DNA of 47,995 nucleotides. Origin: Polaromonas sp. (GTDB lineage: Bacteria; Pseudomonadota; Gammaproteobacteria; Burkholderiales; Burkholderiaceae_C). Of this stretch, positions 1 through 9,451 are shown one piece after another. The position numbers and the translations under genes were made by a program. The stretch covers positions 1 through 47,995 of the forward strand of contig NZ_JABBPC010000036.1 in NCBI RefSeq assembly GCF_012927485.1, read 5' to 3'. How positions within the stretch are numbered: the first letter of the stretch is position 1; the number at the start of each line of letters is the position of its first letter. The notes beneath the pieces were generated by a model. It was not told the DNA's origin. It did not search any database and saw only the letters and a program-made list of their open reading frames with translations.

Positions 1-54
1 CTTAGCGCCGATGATAGTGCGGATTCCCGTGTGAAAGTAGGACATCGTCAGGCT
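1..54 (+). rRNA. rrf: 5S ribosomal RNA, 3' end only
   Basis: The first ~54 bases match the conserved 3' half of betaproteobacterial 5S rRNA, including the GATGATAGTGCGGATTCCCG stretch and the final GTAGGACATCGTCAGGC. The 5' part lies outside the window. A strong terminator follows directly, so this is the last gene of an rRNA operon reading rightwards. The exact 3' end is estimated to within a few bases. Confidence 0.93.
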
Positions 55-70
55 CTTATAGCGAAAAACG

Positions 71-103
71 CCCATTTGGTCTCCGATCAAATGGGCTTTT
101 TTT
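71..103 (+). terminator. Rho-independent terminator of the rRNA operon
   Basis: A perfect 8-bp stem (CCCATTTG at 71-78 pairing with CAAATGGG at 88-95) closes a 9-nt loop and is followed by a run of seven T at 97-103. It lies about 17 bases after the end of 5S rRNA, the normal place for the rrn terminator. Confidence 0.93.
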
Positions 104-266
104 CGTCTGAAATAACTTTCGCGCGCCCTTGTCGGATAACTGGTAACGTGTAACGCATAAAATCTACCGGCTCTCACTGCTCGGTGGAACGACCGAAGAT
201 ATCGGTGGCATGTTTTAGCCAATAATCTGCGCAATATGCACGTCCGCGTCGATGCTGCTTTTCAAA

Positions 267-1187
267 TCAGGCATTTAATATGTATTCGCCCTCCATATTG
301 GCCACGCCGACTGCGATCAACTCCGAACACAACTGTTCTATCCACTGACGAATCGGGGTGTCCTCAAAAAAGTTTTCCCAAATCGTTACGAAATACGATG
401 TTGCAATCGCCCATTGTGCAAACTGATTAAATGATTGCCGCTGTATTTCTAGTAATTTGAACTTGAGTAGCACTTTCCCAGCATGACGGGCGTGCGCGAG
501 AGGATTTTTGACAAAGAAATCGAGCCGCTGGCGCGCATGCGCCAATACTCCGGGAGCGTAAGCGAAAACCCGGCCATGGCCGGGAATTATGGTTTTCGGC
601 CCCAGTTGTTCAATCAGGTCTAGCGTTGCGTCAACTTCGGCAAACGCGTCGGCACCCTCAATTTCCGGGAACACCACACCAAAGCCGTTTTCCCACAGTG
701 CATCGGCAGATATAAGAACTTTTTTAACGGGTTCAAAAAAAATGAATGAGTGAGGATCGTGCCCGGCAGCCGCGTGAACTTGCCAATGGCTGGCGCCAAA
801 TCGCATTTCAGTTCCCGCCTGGAGGGTCTGGTCGAATTTGAACTGCGGGCAAAGTTGCCCTGTAGGCGCGTAAGTCAGTACAACGGGATCCCACTGTGCA
901 ACCTGCTGCGCATGACCTGGTGGGATCAATGTTTTAAGCTTCGGGTAACGAAACTGCAAGGCGGCGTTACCGCCACAATGATCACTGTGTAAATGGGTGT
1001 TGACGAGAAAATCGAGAGGGCGCTCTCCCAGAACCGTCTCGACCAGCGACAGCGTTTGGGTCGCGTGGGTGCAGTATCCACTGTCAACCACCAAGGTTTT
1101 GTCACCATCAGTAAACAAAATGTTGTTGGCGGATAGCCAGCCTCGTTCAAAAACTTGGAGACCTGGCGGAAGATCGGGGGCAGACAT
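267..1187 (-). CDS. MBL-fold metallo-hydrolase
   Basis: A 306-residue metallo-beta-lactamase-fold protein with the zinc-binding signature THLHSDH (H65, H67, D69, H70), a later AGHDPHS segment, a conserved Asp in SADALWE and a final IPGHGRV histidine. The family hydrolyses thioesters, lactones or other esters; the substrate cannot be told here. The ATG at 1187 (MSAPDLPPG) is preferred to the in-frame TTG at 1220, because the extra residues resemble the decayed ligase tail upstream rather than an MBL N-terminus. No clear Shine-Dalgarno is seen before either start. It is the first gene after the rRNA operon and points towards it. The family call is firm; the function is unknown. Confidence 0.85.
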   Translation of the reverse strand: MSAPDLPPGLQVFERGWLSANNILFTDGDKTLVVDSGYCTHATQTLSLVETVLGERPLDFLVNTHLHSDHCGGNAALQFRYPKLKTLIPPGHAQQVAQWDPVVLTYAPTGQLCPQFKFDQTLQAGTEMRFGASHWQVHAAAGHDPHSFIFFEPVKKVLISADALWENGFGVVFPEIEGADAFAEVDATLDLIEQLGPKTIIPGHGRVFAYAPGVLAHARQRLDFFVKNPLAHARHAGKVLLKFKLLEIQRQSFNQFAQWAIATSYFVTIWENFFEDTPIRQWIEQLCSELIAVGVANMEGEYILNA

Positions 1188-1217
1188 CAGAAAACCATTA
1201 CTGAACAGCTTTCCGAC

Positions 1218-1331
1218 CAACGCGCAGACTTCACTGATAAGAAATTTTCCGATAGTGGTTTTGGGTACGTCATCGCGAAATTTGGTTTGTTCGGGCCGGT
1301 TGTAATTTATGGGTTTGTCTAGTAATGGCGA
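1218..1331 (-). pseudogene. Decayed C-terminal tail of an acyl-CoA ligase (possible)
   Basis: Read on the minus strand, the frame that runs into the MBL gene encodes a segment containing YNRPEQTKF then DDVPKTTIGKFL. This resembles the A10 motif at the end of AMP-forming acyl-CoA ligases (PKTxxGK, with the catalytic lysine). The frame opens after a TGA at 1332-1334 and no other ligase motif is visible upstream, so only a remnant could be present. It is a short match read by eye and may be coincidence. Confidence 0.35.
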
Positions 1332-1569
1332 TCACCCCACCTTCGATCAGTTTAGGGGCATTCTTTAGCCAAATCTGCAATGAAGTCACCTCGTTTCTAA
1401 TGGGTCACTCTGGTTGCAGCGCATTCGACAAGCTGGTCCACAGACACCACATTTTTAAGCAAGTATCCGTTCATGCTGAAGTCAGCCGGTTGGCCCAAAT
1501 TTAGCTTAGACGGATGGCGGGCCGTAATGGCATACTGCCCAGCAAAACTTTAGGCTTATTTGTCTTTTT
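1332..1569. other. Non-coding spacer between divergent genes
   Basis: This part of the MBL-lipase spacer holds no convincing gene. A short minus-strand frame beginning MNGYLLKNVVSVDQLVE looks a little like the end of a receiver domain but is only about 25 codons long. The promoters of the two flanking genes should lie here or in the adjoining remnant; no clear -35/-10 pair could be assigned. Confidence 0.5.
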
Positions 1570-2478
1570 ATGCTGGCGCACCTACAAAAACTCCTCACGG
1601 TCCTCTTGGTCTCTTCGGCATGTTTGTGGTTTTTTTATTTCCAAAGTACCAGCCTGGTGCTGGCGATTGCAGGGTTTTTAGCGATTGCGTGCGCTTATGC
1701 GGCCTTCCTGGCGATCGAATTCATGCTGATGATAGTTGTTGGCAGCGGGGATTCGACACAGCAACCCCTTTGCAAAGAATTGCTGAGCGCCTGGGTGGGT
1801 GAATCGTTGATAGCACCGCAGGTGTTTTGCTGGTGGCAGCCTTTTCGTTCCAATGTCTTCCCGGATTATTTTTCGTCGCCTGCATCTATTCAGGGACATC
1901 GCGGTGTCGTGTTTGTGCATGGACTTTTTTGCAACCGGGGCTTTTGGACGCCGTGGCTTAGGCGCTTACAAGGTGGAAAGAACGCTTTCATTGCTCTGAA
2001 TCTTGAACCTGTGTTCGGCTCTATCGACGACTACGTCTCGCAAATTGATAACGCCGTTCAGCAGATCACCGATGCCACCGGAGTAAAGCCGCTGCTGGTG
2101 TGTCACAGCATGGGCGGATTGGCCGCAAGGGCCTGGCTGACGCACATGAAGGCGGAGGTGCGCGTACACCATGTGGTGACCATCGCAACACCGCATCGCG
2201 GTACCTGGTTGGCGCGTTTTTCCCACGGCCACAACGGTCGCCAGATGCGCTTGCTGTCGGACTGGCAAGGGCAACTGGACTATGAAATGCCGGCAAATCG
2301 CCACAAGCAGTTCACCTGCTGGTATTCCAATTGCGACAATATAGTTTTTCCGACTTCCAATGCAACCCTACCTGGGGCTGAGAACCGGCTGGTTCGAGGC
2401 GCTGCCCACGTGCAACTGGCATTTTTGCCGCAGGTCATGGATGCGACGCTCGCTTTGTTGGATGACACCTTGCCTTGA
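1570..2478 (+). CDS. Membrane-anchored alpha/beta-hydrolase (lipase-like)
   Basis: A 302-residue protein with two hydrophobic segments near the N-terminus (about residues 8-26 and 28-57), which should anchor it in the inner membrane. The alpha/beta-hydrolase core follows: oxyanion-hole motif FVHGLF near residue 118, nucleophile elbow CHSMGG with S180, and a late GAAHVQL histidine. The elbow and the ATPHRGT segment resemble bacterial triacylglycerol lipases and esterases of the LipA/PGAP1-like type. The substrate is probably a lipid ester, by inference. It stands alone: divergent from the MBL gene and 328 bp before the next gene. The ATG at 1570 starts directly at the hydrophobic region. Confidence 0.82.
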   Translation: MLAHLQKLLTVLLVSSACLWFFYFQSTSLVLAIAGFLAIACAYAAFLAIEFMLMIVVGSGDSTQQPLCKELLSAWVGESLIAPQVFCWWQPFRSNVFPDYFSSPASIQGHRGVVFVHGLFCNRGFWTPWLRRLQGGKNAFIALNLEPVFGSIDDYVSQIDNAVQQITDATGVKPLLVCHSMGGLAARAWLTHMKAEVRVHHVVTIATPHRGTWLARFSHGHNGRQMRLLSDWQGQLDYEMPANRHKQFTCWYSNCDNIVFPTSNATLPGAENRLVRGAAHVQLAFLPQVMDATLALLDDTLP

Positions 2479-2806
2479 GCGCCCAGGGGGCGATTCGACG
2501 GTCAAGCCGTCACACCCTTCTGGGAAAATTAACGTAGCCGACTGCATCAGAGTGAGAGAACCCGCCGAAGGCGCCACTGGATCGGCGAAAATATACGCCA
2601 ATGCGTCAAAAAGGAATGGTTTTGCATCAATTCTGACACTATGCGGCCCGCCGTTTTTTTACATTGCCAAATGGCTCGGATACCTTTGATAGCCAGTCTG
2701 GGCGGGCGCGAAAGAAGTGGTCTGCCACCTCGGTAGTCCAACCGCGCTCTGCCCTAATTCTGTTGCATTGCCAGAAATGAAACTTGAAAAATAGTGAAAG
2801 TTTGTT
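2479..2806. other. Intergenic region without a recognised gene
   Basis: A 328-bp spacer. It contains a short hairpin (GACGG at 2497-2501 with CCGTC at 2507-2511) just after the lipase gene, without a T-run, so it is not a convincing terminator. No small protein with a plausible ribosome-binding site and no RNA gene was recognised. The promoter of the downstream two-gene signalling operon presumably lies in the right half. Confidence 0.5.
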
Positions 2807-3919
2807 ATGCCCCTGATCGTAGTGATTGATGATGACGCGGGCACCCGTATGCTGGTCAGCCAAGTGCTCAAAAAAGAAGGCTATGCGGTCATGGCTGCAG
2901 AAGATGGGGCCAAAGGACTTGCGCTTATCCGTGAATTTAAGCCGAATCTGGTGGTTAGTGATGTTCAGATGCCTCTGCTTGATGGCTTTGAAGTGCTAGA
3001 CCGGTTGCGCAACGATGAGGCATTGGCAACCACGCCGGTGATCCTGCTGACCTCATTGCAAGACCGCAGCCATATGCGCCAGGGAATGACGACGGGAGCT
3101 GACGATTATTTGACCAAGCCCTTTGCTCCGCAGGAGCTGAGAGAGGCGGTTAGCGCCCAACTGAACAAGCGTATTCGCGCCGATGCCATGCACGCGCAGG
3201 TAGCGGACAAGGTGTTGCAAGTAGCGTTGGAAGACCAGCGAGAAAAAATCAGCGAACTTTACGAAAGGCGCATGGTCAAGTCCCTGAGCGAACAGTGGCC
3301 TGACAGTGGAGTGGTGCAAGACACCGAAAAGTTCAGCAGCGCGACAGTGCTGTTTGCCGACATGCGCGACTATGGTCTGTGGACGCAGCACCTGTCCAAC
3401 GCCGAACTTAGCGATATCGTGCATCAACTTTATAGCAGCGTAGGCGATACCGTGTATTTGTTTGGGGCCCACTATATGCAGTTCGTGGGCGACGGAATGC
3501 TGTGTGTGTTTGTTGACGCAAGCGATACCCTTTCAGTCAACCATGGGCTGCGCGCCGTGCGCGCAGCACTGGGACTGGCCGACGCTACCAACCGCATCGA
3601 TGGGTATGTGCGGCAGCACTTTGGCGACCGCGGACTGCCTAAATTTTCTCTGGGCGTGGCTCTGCACAGCGGCCCAGTGGCATTTGCGAACTTGGACGGC
3701 CTGATAGGCCGCACCAATCAAACCACGCCGGTGGGGGAAACTGTTGCCGCTGCCTTAAAGCTGTTCCAATGCCAGCCTCCGTTGGATTGGACGATTGCGG
3801 CCAGCGTGCAGGCGGCGCGCTTGGTCACGGGGGCTGTGCGCACGGGCCGTCGGGCCCTGGTACAAGTGCCGGGCCGTAGCAAGCCTCTTGATACCGTAGA
3901 AATTGTGGGGCTGGCGTGA
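2807..3919 (+). CDS. Response regulator with a degenerate class III nucleotidyl cyclase domain
   Basis: A 370-residue protein. Residues 1-120 form an intact receiver: acidic DDD near residue 8, phospho-acceptor D52 in VSDVQMP, then LLTS and TKPF. After a helical linker, residues ~175-340 are a class III adenylate/guanylate cyclase fold. Both metal aspartates are present with the canonical 44-residue spacing (D185 in FADM, D229 in VGDG). The substrate-recognition lysine is Q225, the transition-state asparagine is A314 (GETVAA) and the catalytic arginine is K318; T307 matches the bacterial adenylate cyclase residue. It may therefore be weakly active or a non-catalytic output domain. Its stop overlaps the ATG of the next kinase gene (TGATG), which suggests translational coupling and a cognate pair. 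Confidence 0.88.
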   Translation: MPLIVVIDDDAGTRMLVSQVLKKEGYAVMAAEDGAKGLALIREFKPNLVVSDVQMPLLDGFEVLDRLRNDEALATTPVILLTSLQDRSHMRQGMTTGADDYLTKPFAPQELREAVSAQLNKRIRADAMHAQVADKVLQVALEDQREKISELYERRMVKSLSEQWPDSGVVQDTEKFSSATVLFADMRDYGLWTQHLSNAELSDIVHQLYSSVGDTVYLFGAHYMQFVGDGMLCVFVDASDTLSVNHGLRAVRAALGLADATNRIDGYVRQHFGDRGLPKFSLGVALHSGPVAFANLDGLIGRTNQTTPVGETVAAALKLFQCQPPLDWTIAASVQAARLVTGAVRTGRRALVQVPGRSKPLDTVEIVGLA

Positions 3920-6900
3920 TGGTGCGCTCCATATCTCAGACGATAGGAAAACTTTACGGGCGTGCATGGTCGCTGCGCGCAGTGCTGGTGACCAGCCTGT
4001 TGCTGTTCTCTATCGTTCCTGCCGCCACCGTCGGTTGGTTTTTGTATCGCAGCAACCTGCAAAGCGTGCAAACGCTGGCGGAGAAAATTGTCGAAGACGT
4101 GGCTCAGCGGGTTCAGACCGGGACCGAAGAGCACCTATCGCAGGCGCATATCGCGCTCAACGGATTGATTCACGAGCGATCCAGCGAGTCGGGCATTGCG
4201 CGTGAACGCCAGCTCATCCATACGCCCGAATTGTTTGAGCAAACGGCCTTTGCCATGACCGGCATGACGCCCTATGTGCCGCGGATGTACCTTGCGACCC
4301 AACTGGGCGAGTATTTGGGGGTGGAGGCACTCTCGCAAAACGGCAATAACCTCATGCGGGTGGGACTCGGCAGGCCGGGCGATCAAGCACTGCACTTCTT
4401 TTCGGCTGACTTCCCGGGCGATCGCAGTCAGCAGTTGGCCACTGAGGTCGGCGATTATGACCCCCGCCACAGTCCCTGGTATGAGGCGGCCATGGCGCAT
4501 AAAGGTCGCATCTTCACGCCTGTCATTGCGTCCGATTCCCGGAAGCAGCTGGTCGTCACGCTGGCGCAGCCGGTGTACGGAACCGACGGTGCTGCCGTGG
4601 GTGTGTTTGCGGTGGATCTGTACTTGAAGCGGCTTAGCGAGCTTCTGCAAACCATGATCATCAGCGCGCACGGCACCGCTTTTTTGGTGGATGAACAGGG
4701 CTTTGTGGTGGCCAGCTCAACCATCGACCCGCTTTTTTCGAACGTCAACGGCAAGCTGGAGCGCCGCAGCGCCTCGGAGAGCAAGAACGACATTATCCGC
4801 ACGGCCTACGCGGAAGCCGCCCCCAGCATCGGGAAAACACTGGAGTCGAGCGTACAGCGCGTGGCGTTTCTGCGCCGGGTCGCAATGGGCGGCGATACGC
4901 TGATTGTGGTGCTCAAGCCTTTTGGGGAAAGTGTGGGCCTGCGCTGGAGTCTGGTGGTCGCCGCCCCCGAAAGCGACTTTGCCGCCACCACCCAGGCCGC
5001 CCTCAAAAAGATATTGATCTTTATGGGTATCGCGCTGGTGCTCGGCGCCTTACTTGCGACGGGGCTGGCTTACCGATTAAGCCGTCGGTTCAAGCACTTA
5101 AGCGCTGCGGCCGCCCAATTGGCGCGTGGCGAAGTGCCGCGAGTCCAGAAAAACGCTCATATCTCGGAGGTGCGCCAGCTCGCGCAAGCCATGCACGACA
5201 GCGCTGAGGAGATTGTGAGCAACCGCGCAGCCATTGATGCGCAGACCATCGCCCTGCGGGAGGCCAATGAAACTCTGGAGGATCGAGTAGCAAGCCGCAC
5301 AGCCGAGTTAGCCGCCTCCCGCGAAGAGGCTCTGGCAGCAGGGCGTGCCAAAGCGGCATTTTTGGCCACCATGAGCCACGAAATCCGTACGCCTCTCAAT
5401 GGCGTGATGGGAATGACCACGCTGCTGGCCGACACCCCGCTTGACCTGGAGCAGCGCGATTATGTCCACACCATGCGCATCTCAAGTGACCAATTGCTGG
5501 GCGTGATCAACGATATCCTGGATTTTTCCAAGATCGAATCCGGTAAGCTCGACCTCGAAAACGAGCCCCTAAACTTGCTGGCCACGATTGAAGAGGCTTG
5601 TGATATCGGTGCCCCGCGTGCGCGCGAGAAGGGACTGGAGCTGGTGGTGGACATAGGTGACGAGCTGCCTGAGTGGGTGCGAGGCGACGTGACCCGTCTG
5701 CGTCAAGTACTTCTCAACTTTGTGAATAACGCGGTTAAATTTACCGAACGAGGCCAGATCATCGTGTCGGCCCACGTGCTGGAAGACTTTACCCAGCAGC
5801 AAGCGGGCCTGGTGGAGTTTCGCGTCAAAGACTCCGGTATTGGCATACCGCAAGACCGGCATGCTGCATTGTTTCAGTCCTTCACTCAGGTGGACGCCGG
5901 CACCACCCGCAAATATGGGGGCACCGGCCTGGGCTTGGCCATCTGCAAGCGTCTCGCCAAACTCATGGGCGGTAGTGTGGGGCTGGAATCCGCGCCCGGC
6001 GAGGGCTCGACGTTCTGGTTCACCGCGCGCATGGGCTATGCGGACGCGCCAGAGAGCGCGCAGCTGGCCTCCTTGCACATGGTCAGTTTGGCAGGAAAAC
6101 ACGCTGCCGTTGTAGACGATACCCCCGTCAATTTGCGTATTCTGGACAAGCAGCTCAAGCGCTGGGGTATGCACACCACGCTGTTTGAGCGCGCTGGAGA
6201 TGCCTTGGTGTGGCTGCAGAACCATCCGGTGGATGTGGTCGTAACCGACATGCACATGCCTGAGATGGACGGCCAGACCTTTGCGCAGACGCTGCGCAAC
6301 CAAAACCCGCAAACCCTTATCGTGCTGCTGACATCGGGCACCATGCCGACCGGTGAGCAGGCCCGAGTGTTTGACGCCCGCCTGCTCAAGCCGTACCGCC
6401 AGTCGCAGCTTTTTGAGGCCATAGCGCGTGTCACGTCGGTACAAATAGCGATCAAAAACGTAGCTAAGGCCGAGCGGCCTGAGTCCAGAGGTCAGTTCAT
6501 TCTGGTGGCCGACGACAACGCGGTCAACCTCAAGGTTGCGCTCGCCATGCTGACTAAACTGGGCTACGAGGCCGCCACCGCCATTAACGGCCTTGAAGCC
6601 GTGGACCTGGTGGCCGCATCGCTGCGTACCGGCACTGGGGTCACCACACGCGAAGAGCCCCGCCAGTACGCTGCCATCCTGATGGATGCGAACATGCCCG
6701 TGATGGACGGTTTTGTCGCCTCGCGCCAAATCATCGGCACCTATGGCGCTGCGGCGCCTCCCATCATTGCACTGACGGCCTCGGTATTGGAAGAAGACCG
6801 TCAACGCTGTGCTGATGCTGGCATGGTCGGTTTTTTGGCTAAACCTCTTCGCATTGATGAATTGTCAGAGGCCCTGGCCCGTTACGCCAGACAATCCCGC

Positions 6901-7335
6901 AGTGACTATGCGACTAAAGTAATCGCAGAAGCGATAGTCGCGCCAGAAGTTGTGGCAAAAAGCGGGCTTGAAACATTGGTGGTGTTGATGGATTGGAGCC
7001 GCCTGGATCAGTTCAAGGAGTTTGATGACGACGAACGCACTATGACGCGCGAAGTGATTGAACTCTTCGCCAGGGATGCGCCCGATCGAATGGACGATAT
7101 CCGCGCGGCGCTCGCAGCTTTTGACAGCGGAGCGCTCTCGCGGGCGGCGCATGCGCTCAAGGGCGCGGCGTCCAACGTCGGCGCACAGGCATTGAGCGAC
7201 GCTTGCTTTACCCTGGAGCAGTCCTGCCCGCAAGGTCAGTGGCCTGCCGATGCCGCGCAGCAGGTAGGCCGGATTGCGGACTTGGCCGGCAAGACGCGAC
7301 AGGCGCTGCAAAACTGGGCCGCTCAATCGCCGTGA
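3919..7335 (+). CDS. BarA-like tripartite hybrid sensor histidine kinase
   Basis: A 1138-residue inner-membrane kinase. Domains in order: TM1 (~21-43), periplasmic dCache-type sensor (~45-360), TM2 (~364-388), HAMP and coiled coil (to ~475), HisKA with H487 in [10 protein letters not shown], HATPase_c (~590-705, with DSGIGIP and GGTGLGLAI), receiver 1 (D777 in VTDMHMP), receiver 2 (D923 in LMDANMP) and a C-terminal Hpt domain with H1078 in HALKGAAS. This is the complete His-Asp-His relay of BarA/ArcB-type kinases. The ATG at 3919 overlaps the previous stop; an in-frame GTG at 3916 is possible. The upstream receiver-cyclase protein is the natural final acceptor. A copy of the 17-nt repeat codes part of the linker between the receivers. 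Confidence 0.93.
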   Translation: MVRSISQTIGKLYGRAWSLRAVLVTSLLLFSIVPAATVGWFLYRSNLQSVQTLAEKIVEDVAQRVQTGTEEHLSQAHIALNGLIHERSSESGIARERQLIHTPELFEQTAFAMTGMTPYVPRMYLATQLGEYLGVEALSQNGNNLMRVGLGRPGDQALHFFSADFPGDRSQQLATEVGDYDPRHSPWYEAAMAHKGRIFTPVIASDSRKQLVVTLAQPVYGTDGAAVGVFAVDLYLKRLSELLQTMIISAHGTAFLVDEQGFVVASSTIDPLFSNVNGKLERRSASESKNDIIRTAYAEAAPSIGKTLESSVQRVAFLRRVAMGGDTLIVVLKPFGESVGLRWSLVVAAPESDFAATTQAALKKILIFMGIALVLGALLATGLAYRLSRRFKHLSAAAAQLARGEVPRVQKNAHISEVRQLAQAMHDSAEEIVSNRAAIDAQTIALREANETLEDRVASRTAELAASREEALAAGRAKAAFLATMSHEIRTPLNGVMGMTTLLADTPLDLEQRDYVHTMRISSDQLLGVINDILDFSKIESGKLDLENEPLNLLATIEEACDIGAPRAREKGLELVVDIGDELPEWVRGDVTRLRQVLLNFVNNAVKFTERGQIIVSAHVLEDFTQQQAGLVEFRVKDSGIGIPQDRHAALFQSFTQVDAGTTRKYGGTGLGLAICKRLAKLMGGSVGLESAPGEGSTFWFTARMGYADAPESAQLASLHMVSLAGKHAAVVDDTPVNLRILDKQLKRWGMHTTLFERAGDALVWLQNHPVDVVVTDMHMPEMDGQTFAQTLRNQNPQTLIVLLTSGTMPTGEQARVFDARLLKPYRQSQLFEAIARVTSVQIAIKNVAKAERPESRGQFILVADDNAVNLKVALAMLTKLGYEAATAINGLEAVDLVAASLRTGTGVTTREEPRQYAAILMDANMPVMDGFVASRQIIGTYGAAAPPIIALTASVLEEDRQRCADAGMVGFLAKPLRIDELSEALARYARQSRSDYATKVIAEAIVAPEVVAKSGLETLVVLMDWSRLDQFKEFDDDERTMTREVIELFARDAPDRMDDIRAALAAFDSGALSRAAHALKGAASNVGAQALSDACFTLEQSCPQGQWPADAAQQVGRIADLAGKTRQALQNWAAQSP
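6448..6464 (+). repeat. 17-nt quasi-palindromic repeat, copy 1 (in frame)
   Basis: GCGATCAAAAACGTAGC resembles the other copies at 10033, 12070 and 34796 (general form GCTAT, seven A/T-rich bases, ATAGC). It lies in the coding linker between the two receiver domains of the hybrid kinase, where an extra few residues would be tolerated. Its left arm is imperfect. Confidence 0.5.
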
Positions 7336-8216
7336 TCGAATTCTGGGGTGCGGCAGGCGCTGCGGATAGTGCCTGCCAACGCTTGGTAAAACGGCGTGAA
7401 GTCGGGCTCTGTCAAGGTCATAAGAGCCTCAAAACTGTCAATCACAAAATACTGCTGTTGGTAGCTGTCGATCTTGTAGTGCGAGGACATACAGCGCAGC
7501 AGATCGGGCACGCTGCGCAGCGGTGAACGGTGAGGGGCGTTTTGCACGCTGTAAACCAGCTCACCCGGACTGCTCAAAATGCCCGCGCCGAAGGCTCTGA
7601 TTTGGCTGCTGTCTTTGCTTTGCTGCATCAGCCCGAATTCAATCGTGTACCAGTAGAGGCGCGAGATCATTTCCACGGCGCCTCGAAGCGGCGTGGATCC
7701 TCGTTCCAATGCGTGCGCTTTCACGGCACCTTGGCCGTAGGCCTGGATGTGGTCCGCATACCCAGGGTCAAACAGCAACGGCACGTGGCCAAACAGATCG
7801 TGAAAAATATCCGGCTCAACGATATAGTCCAACTCTGCAGGGCTGCGAATCCAGTCCGTTACCGGGAACTTCCGATTGGACAGTAGCGTAAAGAAAGGCA
7901 GCTCCGGGATCAGTCCCGGAACGCCTGTGAGCTGCCAGCCGGCCGCTTTAAATAGTCGCTCGTTGATCGCTTCAAAGCGCGGAATTTCATCGCTGGCGCC
8001 CAGCTTGGGCAGCGCGTTGATGAATTCCCCGCAGGCCCGGTCCGGCAGCAGCGCCGATTGACGCTCATATAGCCGGCGGTAGGTATCGTGGTCTGCTGCG
8101 GTATAAGCCGCATAGTTCTGCGCGCACGTGTAGTCGGCATTTACCTCGCCCCCGCGCGAATAGTCGCCACGCGGAGGGCGGTCCGACTGGCCGTACACCG
8201 CAGGTTTGACGGCCAT
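7323..8216 (-). CDS. phhA: Phenylalanine 4-monooxygenase
   Basis: A 297-residue protein of the bacterial aromatic amino acid hydroxylase family: tetrahydrobiopterin- and iron-dependent conversion of phenylalanine to tyrosine. The iron site is seen in HDLFGH (both histidines) and in the later YTIEFGL glutamate; the FDPGYADH stretch is also typical. The length fits the bacterial enzyme, which lacks the eukaryotic regulatory domain. Its ATG abuts the hppD stop (TGA then ATG with no gap), so the two are cotranscribed, hppD first. No pterin carbinolamine dehydratase or tyrosine aminotransferase gene is in the window. The 3' end overlaps the end of the convergent kinase gene by 13 bp. Confidence 0.96.
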   Translation of the reverse strand: MAVKPAVYGQSDRPPRGDYSRGGEVNADYTCAQNYAAYTAADHDTYRRLYERQSALLPDRACGEFINALPKLGASDEIPRFEAINERLFKAAGWQLTGVPGLIPELPFFTLLSNRKFPVTDWIRSPAELDYIVEPDIFHDLFGHVPLLFDPGYADHIQAYGQGAVKAHALERGSTPLRGAVEMISRLYWYTIEFGLMQQSKDSSQIRAFGAGILSSPGELVYSVQNAPHRSPLRSVPDLLRCMSSHYKIDSYQQQYFVIDSFEALMTLTEPDFTPFYQALAGTIRSACRTPEFDHGD

Positions 8217-9341
8217 TCAGACTTTCTCCAACACGCCGCGGCGCATCTGGTCCAACTCGATGCTTTCAAACAACGCCTTGAAATTACCTTCGCCAAAGCC
8301 CTCATCGCCCTTGCGCTGAATAAATTCAAAAAAGATCGGCCCGAGCTGGTTTTCGCTGAAGATCTGCAGCAGCAATGCGCCCTTTTTCCCGTCTACCAGA
8401 ACCTTGCGTTTTCTCAATTCAGCAACGCTTTCGCCGTGTCCGGGGATGCGCTGGTCGATTAGCTCGTAGTAGGTATCGATGGTGTCGAGCAGCTTCACGC
8501 CGCTGGCACGCAGTACGTCTACGGTGGCCAATAAGTTATTGCAGCCCAGTGCAATGTGCTGGATCCCCTCGCCCTGGTATCTGTCCAGATATTCCTGGAT
8601 CTGACCGGCTTTCTCGTTGCCCTCTTCATTGATAGGGATGCGGATCTTGGCGCAAGGGCTGGTCATGGCCTTGCTTTTCACACCGGTGACTTGGCCCTCT
8701 ATGTCGAAGTAGCGGATTTCCCGGAAGTTGAACAGCCTCGCATAAAAACTGGCCCACTCGTCCATGCGACCCCGGTGCACGTTGTGTGTCAGGTGGTCGA
8801 TGTACGTCAAGCCGTGGCCCACTGGGTTGAGCGCGTCCCCTGTGAGGCTCGGCAGAGGCTCGAAGTCAACGTCGTAAAAACCAATATTTCCAATGGCTCC
8901 CGGAGCTGCGCCGTTCTTGCCGCGCCATTTGTCGATGAAATAGATGATGGAGTCGCCGATACCCTTGATGGCCGGGATGTTCAGCTCGCCCGGCGCGGCC
9001 GTCTGCGCATAGCCCCACGCACCCAGCGAAATAGCCCGCTCATAGGCGGCTTTGGCATCTTGCACCCGGAACGCGATGGCGCAGACGGAGGGCCCATGCT
9101 GACGCGCGAAGCGCTGGGCAAATGAGTCTGGTTCAGCGTTCAGAATGAAATTGATCCCTCCTTGTCGATACAGCGTCACGTTCTTGTGGCGGTGTTTGGC
9201 AATGGGCTTGAAGCCCATGCGCTCGAATAGCGCCCCCATGGCCGTGGGATCGGGCGCCGCATACTCGATGAATTCAAAGCCGTCGGTGCCCATGGGGTTG
9301 TCCCAGGCTGCGCCTGTTTCGAAAGATAAGGGTGTGTTCAT
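8217..9341 (-). CDS. hppD: 4-Hydroxyphenylpyruvate dioxygenase
   Basis: A 374-residue non-haem iron dioxygenase that turns 4-hydroxyphenylpyruvate into homogentisate in tyrosine degradation. Two vicinal-oxygen-chelate domains are present. The 2-His-1-Glu iron site is visible as HIDHLTHNV, the histidine of QHIAL, and the glutamate in FFEFIQRKG; the glycine-rich GDEGFGEGNF near the C-terminus is diagnostic. The ATG at 9341 (MNTPLSFE) is chosen because GGAG lies six bases upstream; an in-frame ATG at 9389 lacks this. It forms an operon with phhA and diverges from an Lrp/AsnC gene, which probably regulates it. Confidence 0.96.
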   Translation of the reverse strand: MNTPLSFETGAAWDNPMGTDGFEFIEYAAPDPTAMGALFERMGFKPIAKHRHKNVTLYRQGGINFILNAEPDSFAQRFARQHGPSVCAIAFRVQDAKAAYERAISLGAWGYAQTAAPGELNIPAIKGIGDSIIYFIDKWRGKNGAAPGAIGNIGFYDVDFEPLPSLTGDALNPVGHGLTYIDHLTHNVHRGRMDEWASFYARLFNFREIRYFDIEGQVTGVKSKAMTSPCAKIRIPINEEGNEKAGQIQEYLDRYQGEGIQHIALGCNNLLATVDVLRASGVKLLDTIDTYYELIDQRIPGHGESVAELRKRKVLVDGKKGALLLQIFSENQLGPIFFEFIQRKGDEGFGEGNFKALFESIELDQMRRGVLEKV

Positions 9342-9451
9342 GCGTGTCTCCAGACGATATCTCCAGACTGTAGCGGTGCCCCTGCTCATGTTTAATGCAA
9401 ATTAGGGCGTTGAATTGAATTTAAACGCAAGAATCCTGCAAAAATAAGATC
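9342..9451. promoter_or_regulatory. Divergent control region of hppD-phhA and the Lrp-family gene
   Basis: This 110-bp spacer separates the two start codons. It carries the hppD ribosome-binding site (GGAG on the minus strand near 9348-9351) and an AT-rich core at about 9390-9433 with imperfect inverted symmetry (GTTGAATTGAATTTAAAC). Lrp/AsnC regulators commonly bind such AT-rich sites in divergent promoters. No specific operator could be proved. Confidence 0.45.

Noticed and set aside
5569..6804. 411-codon minus-strand open frame inside the hybrid kinase gene
   Set aside because: It shadows the HATPase and receiver coding region, whose motifs are complete on the plus strand; no recognisable protein.
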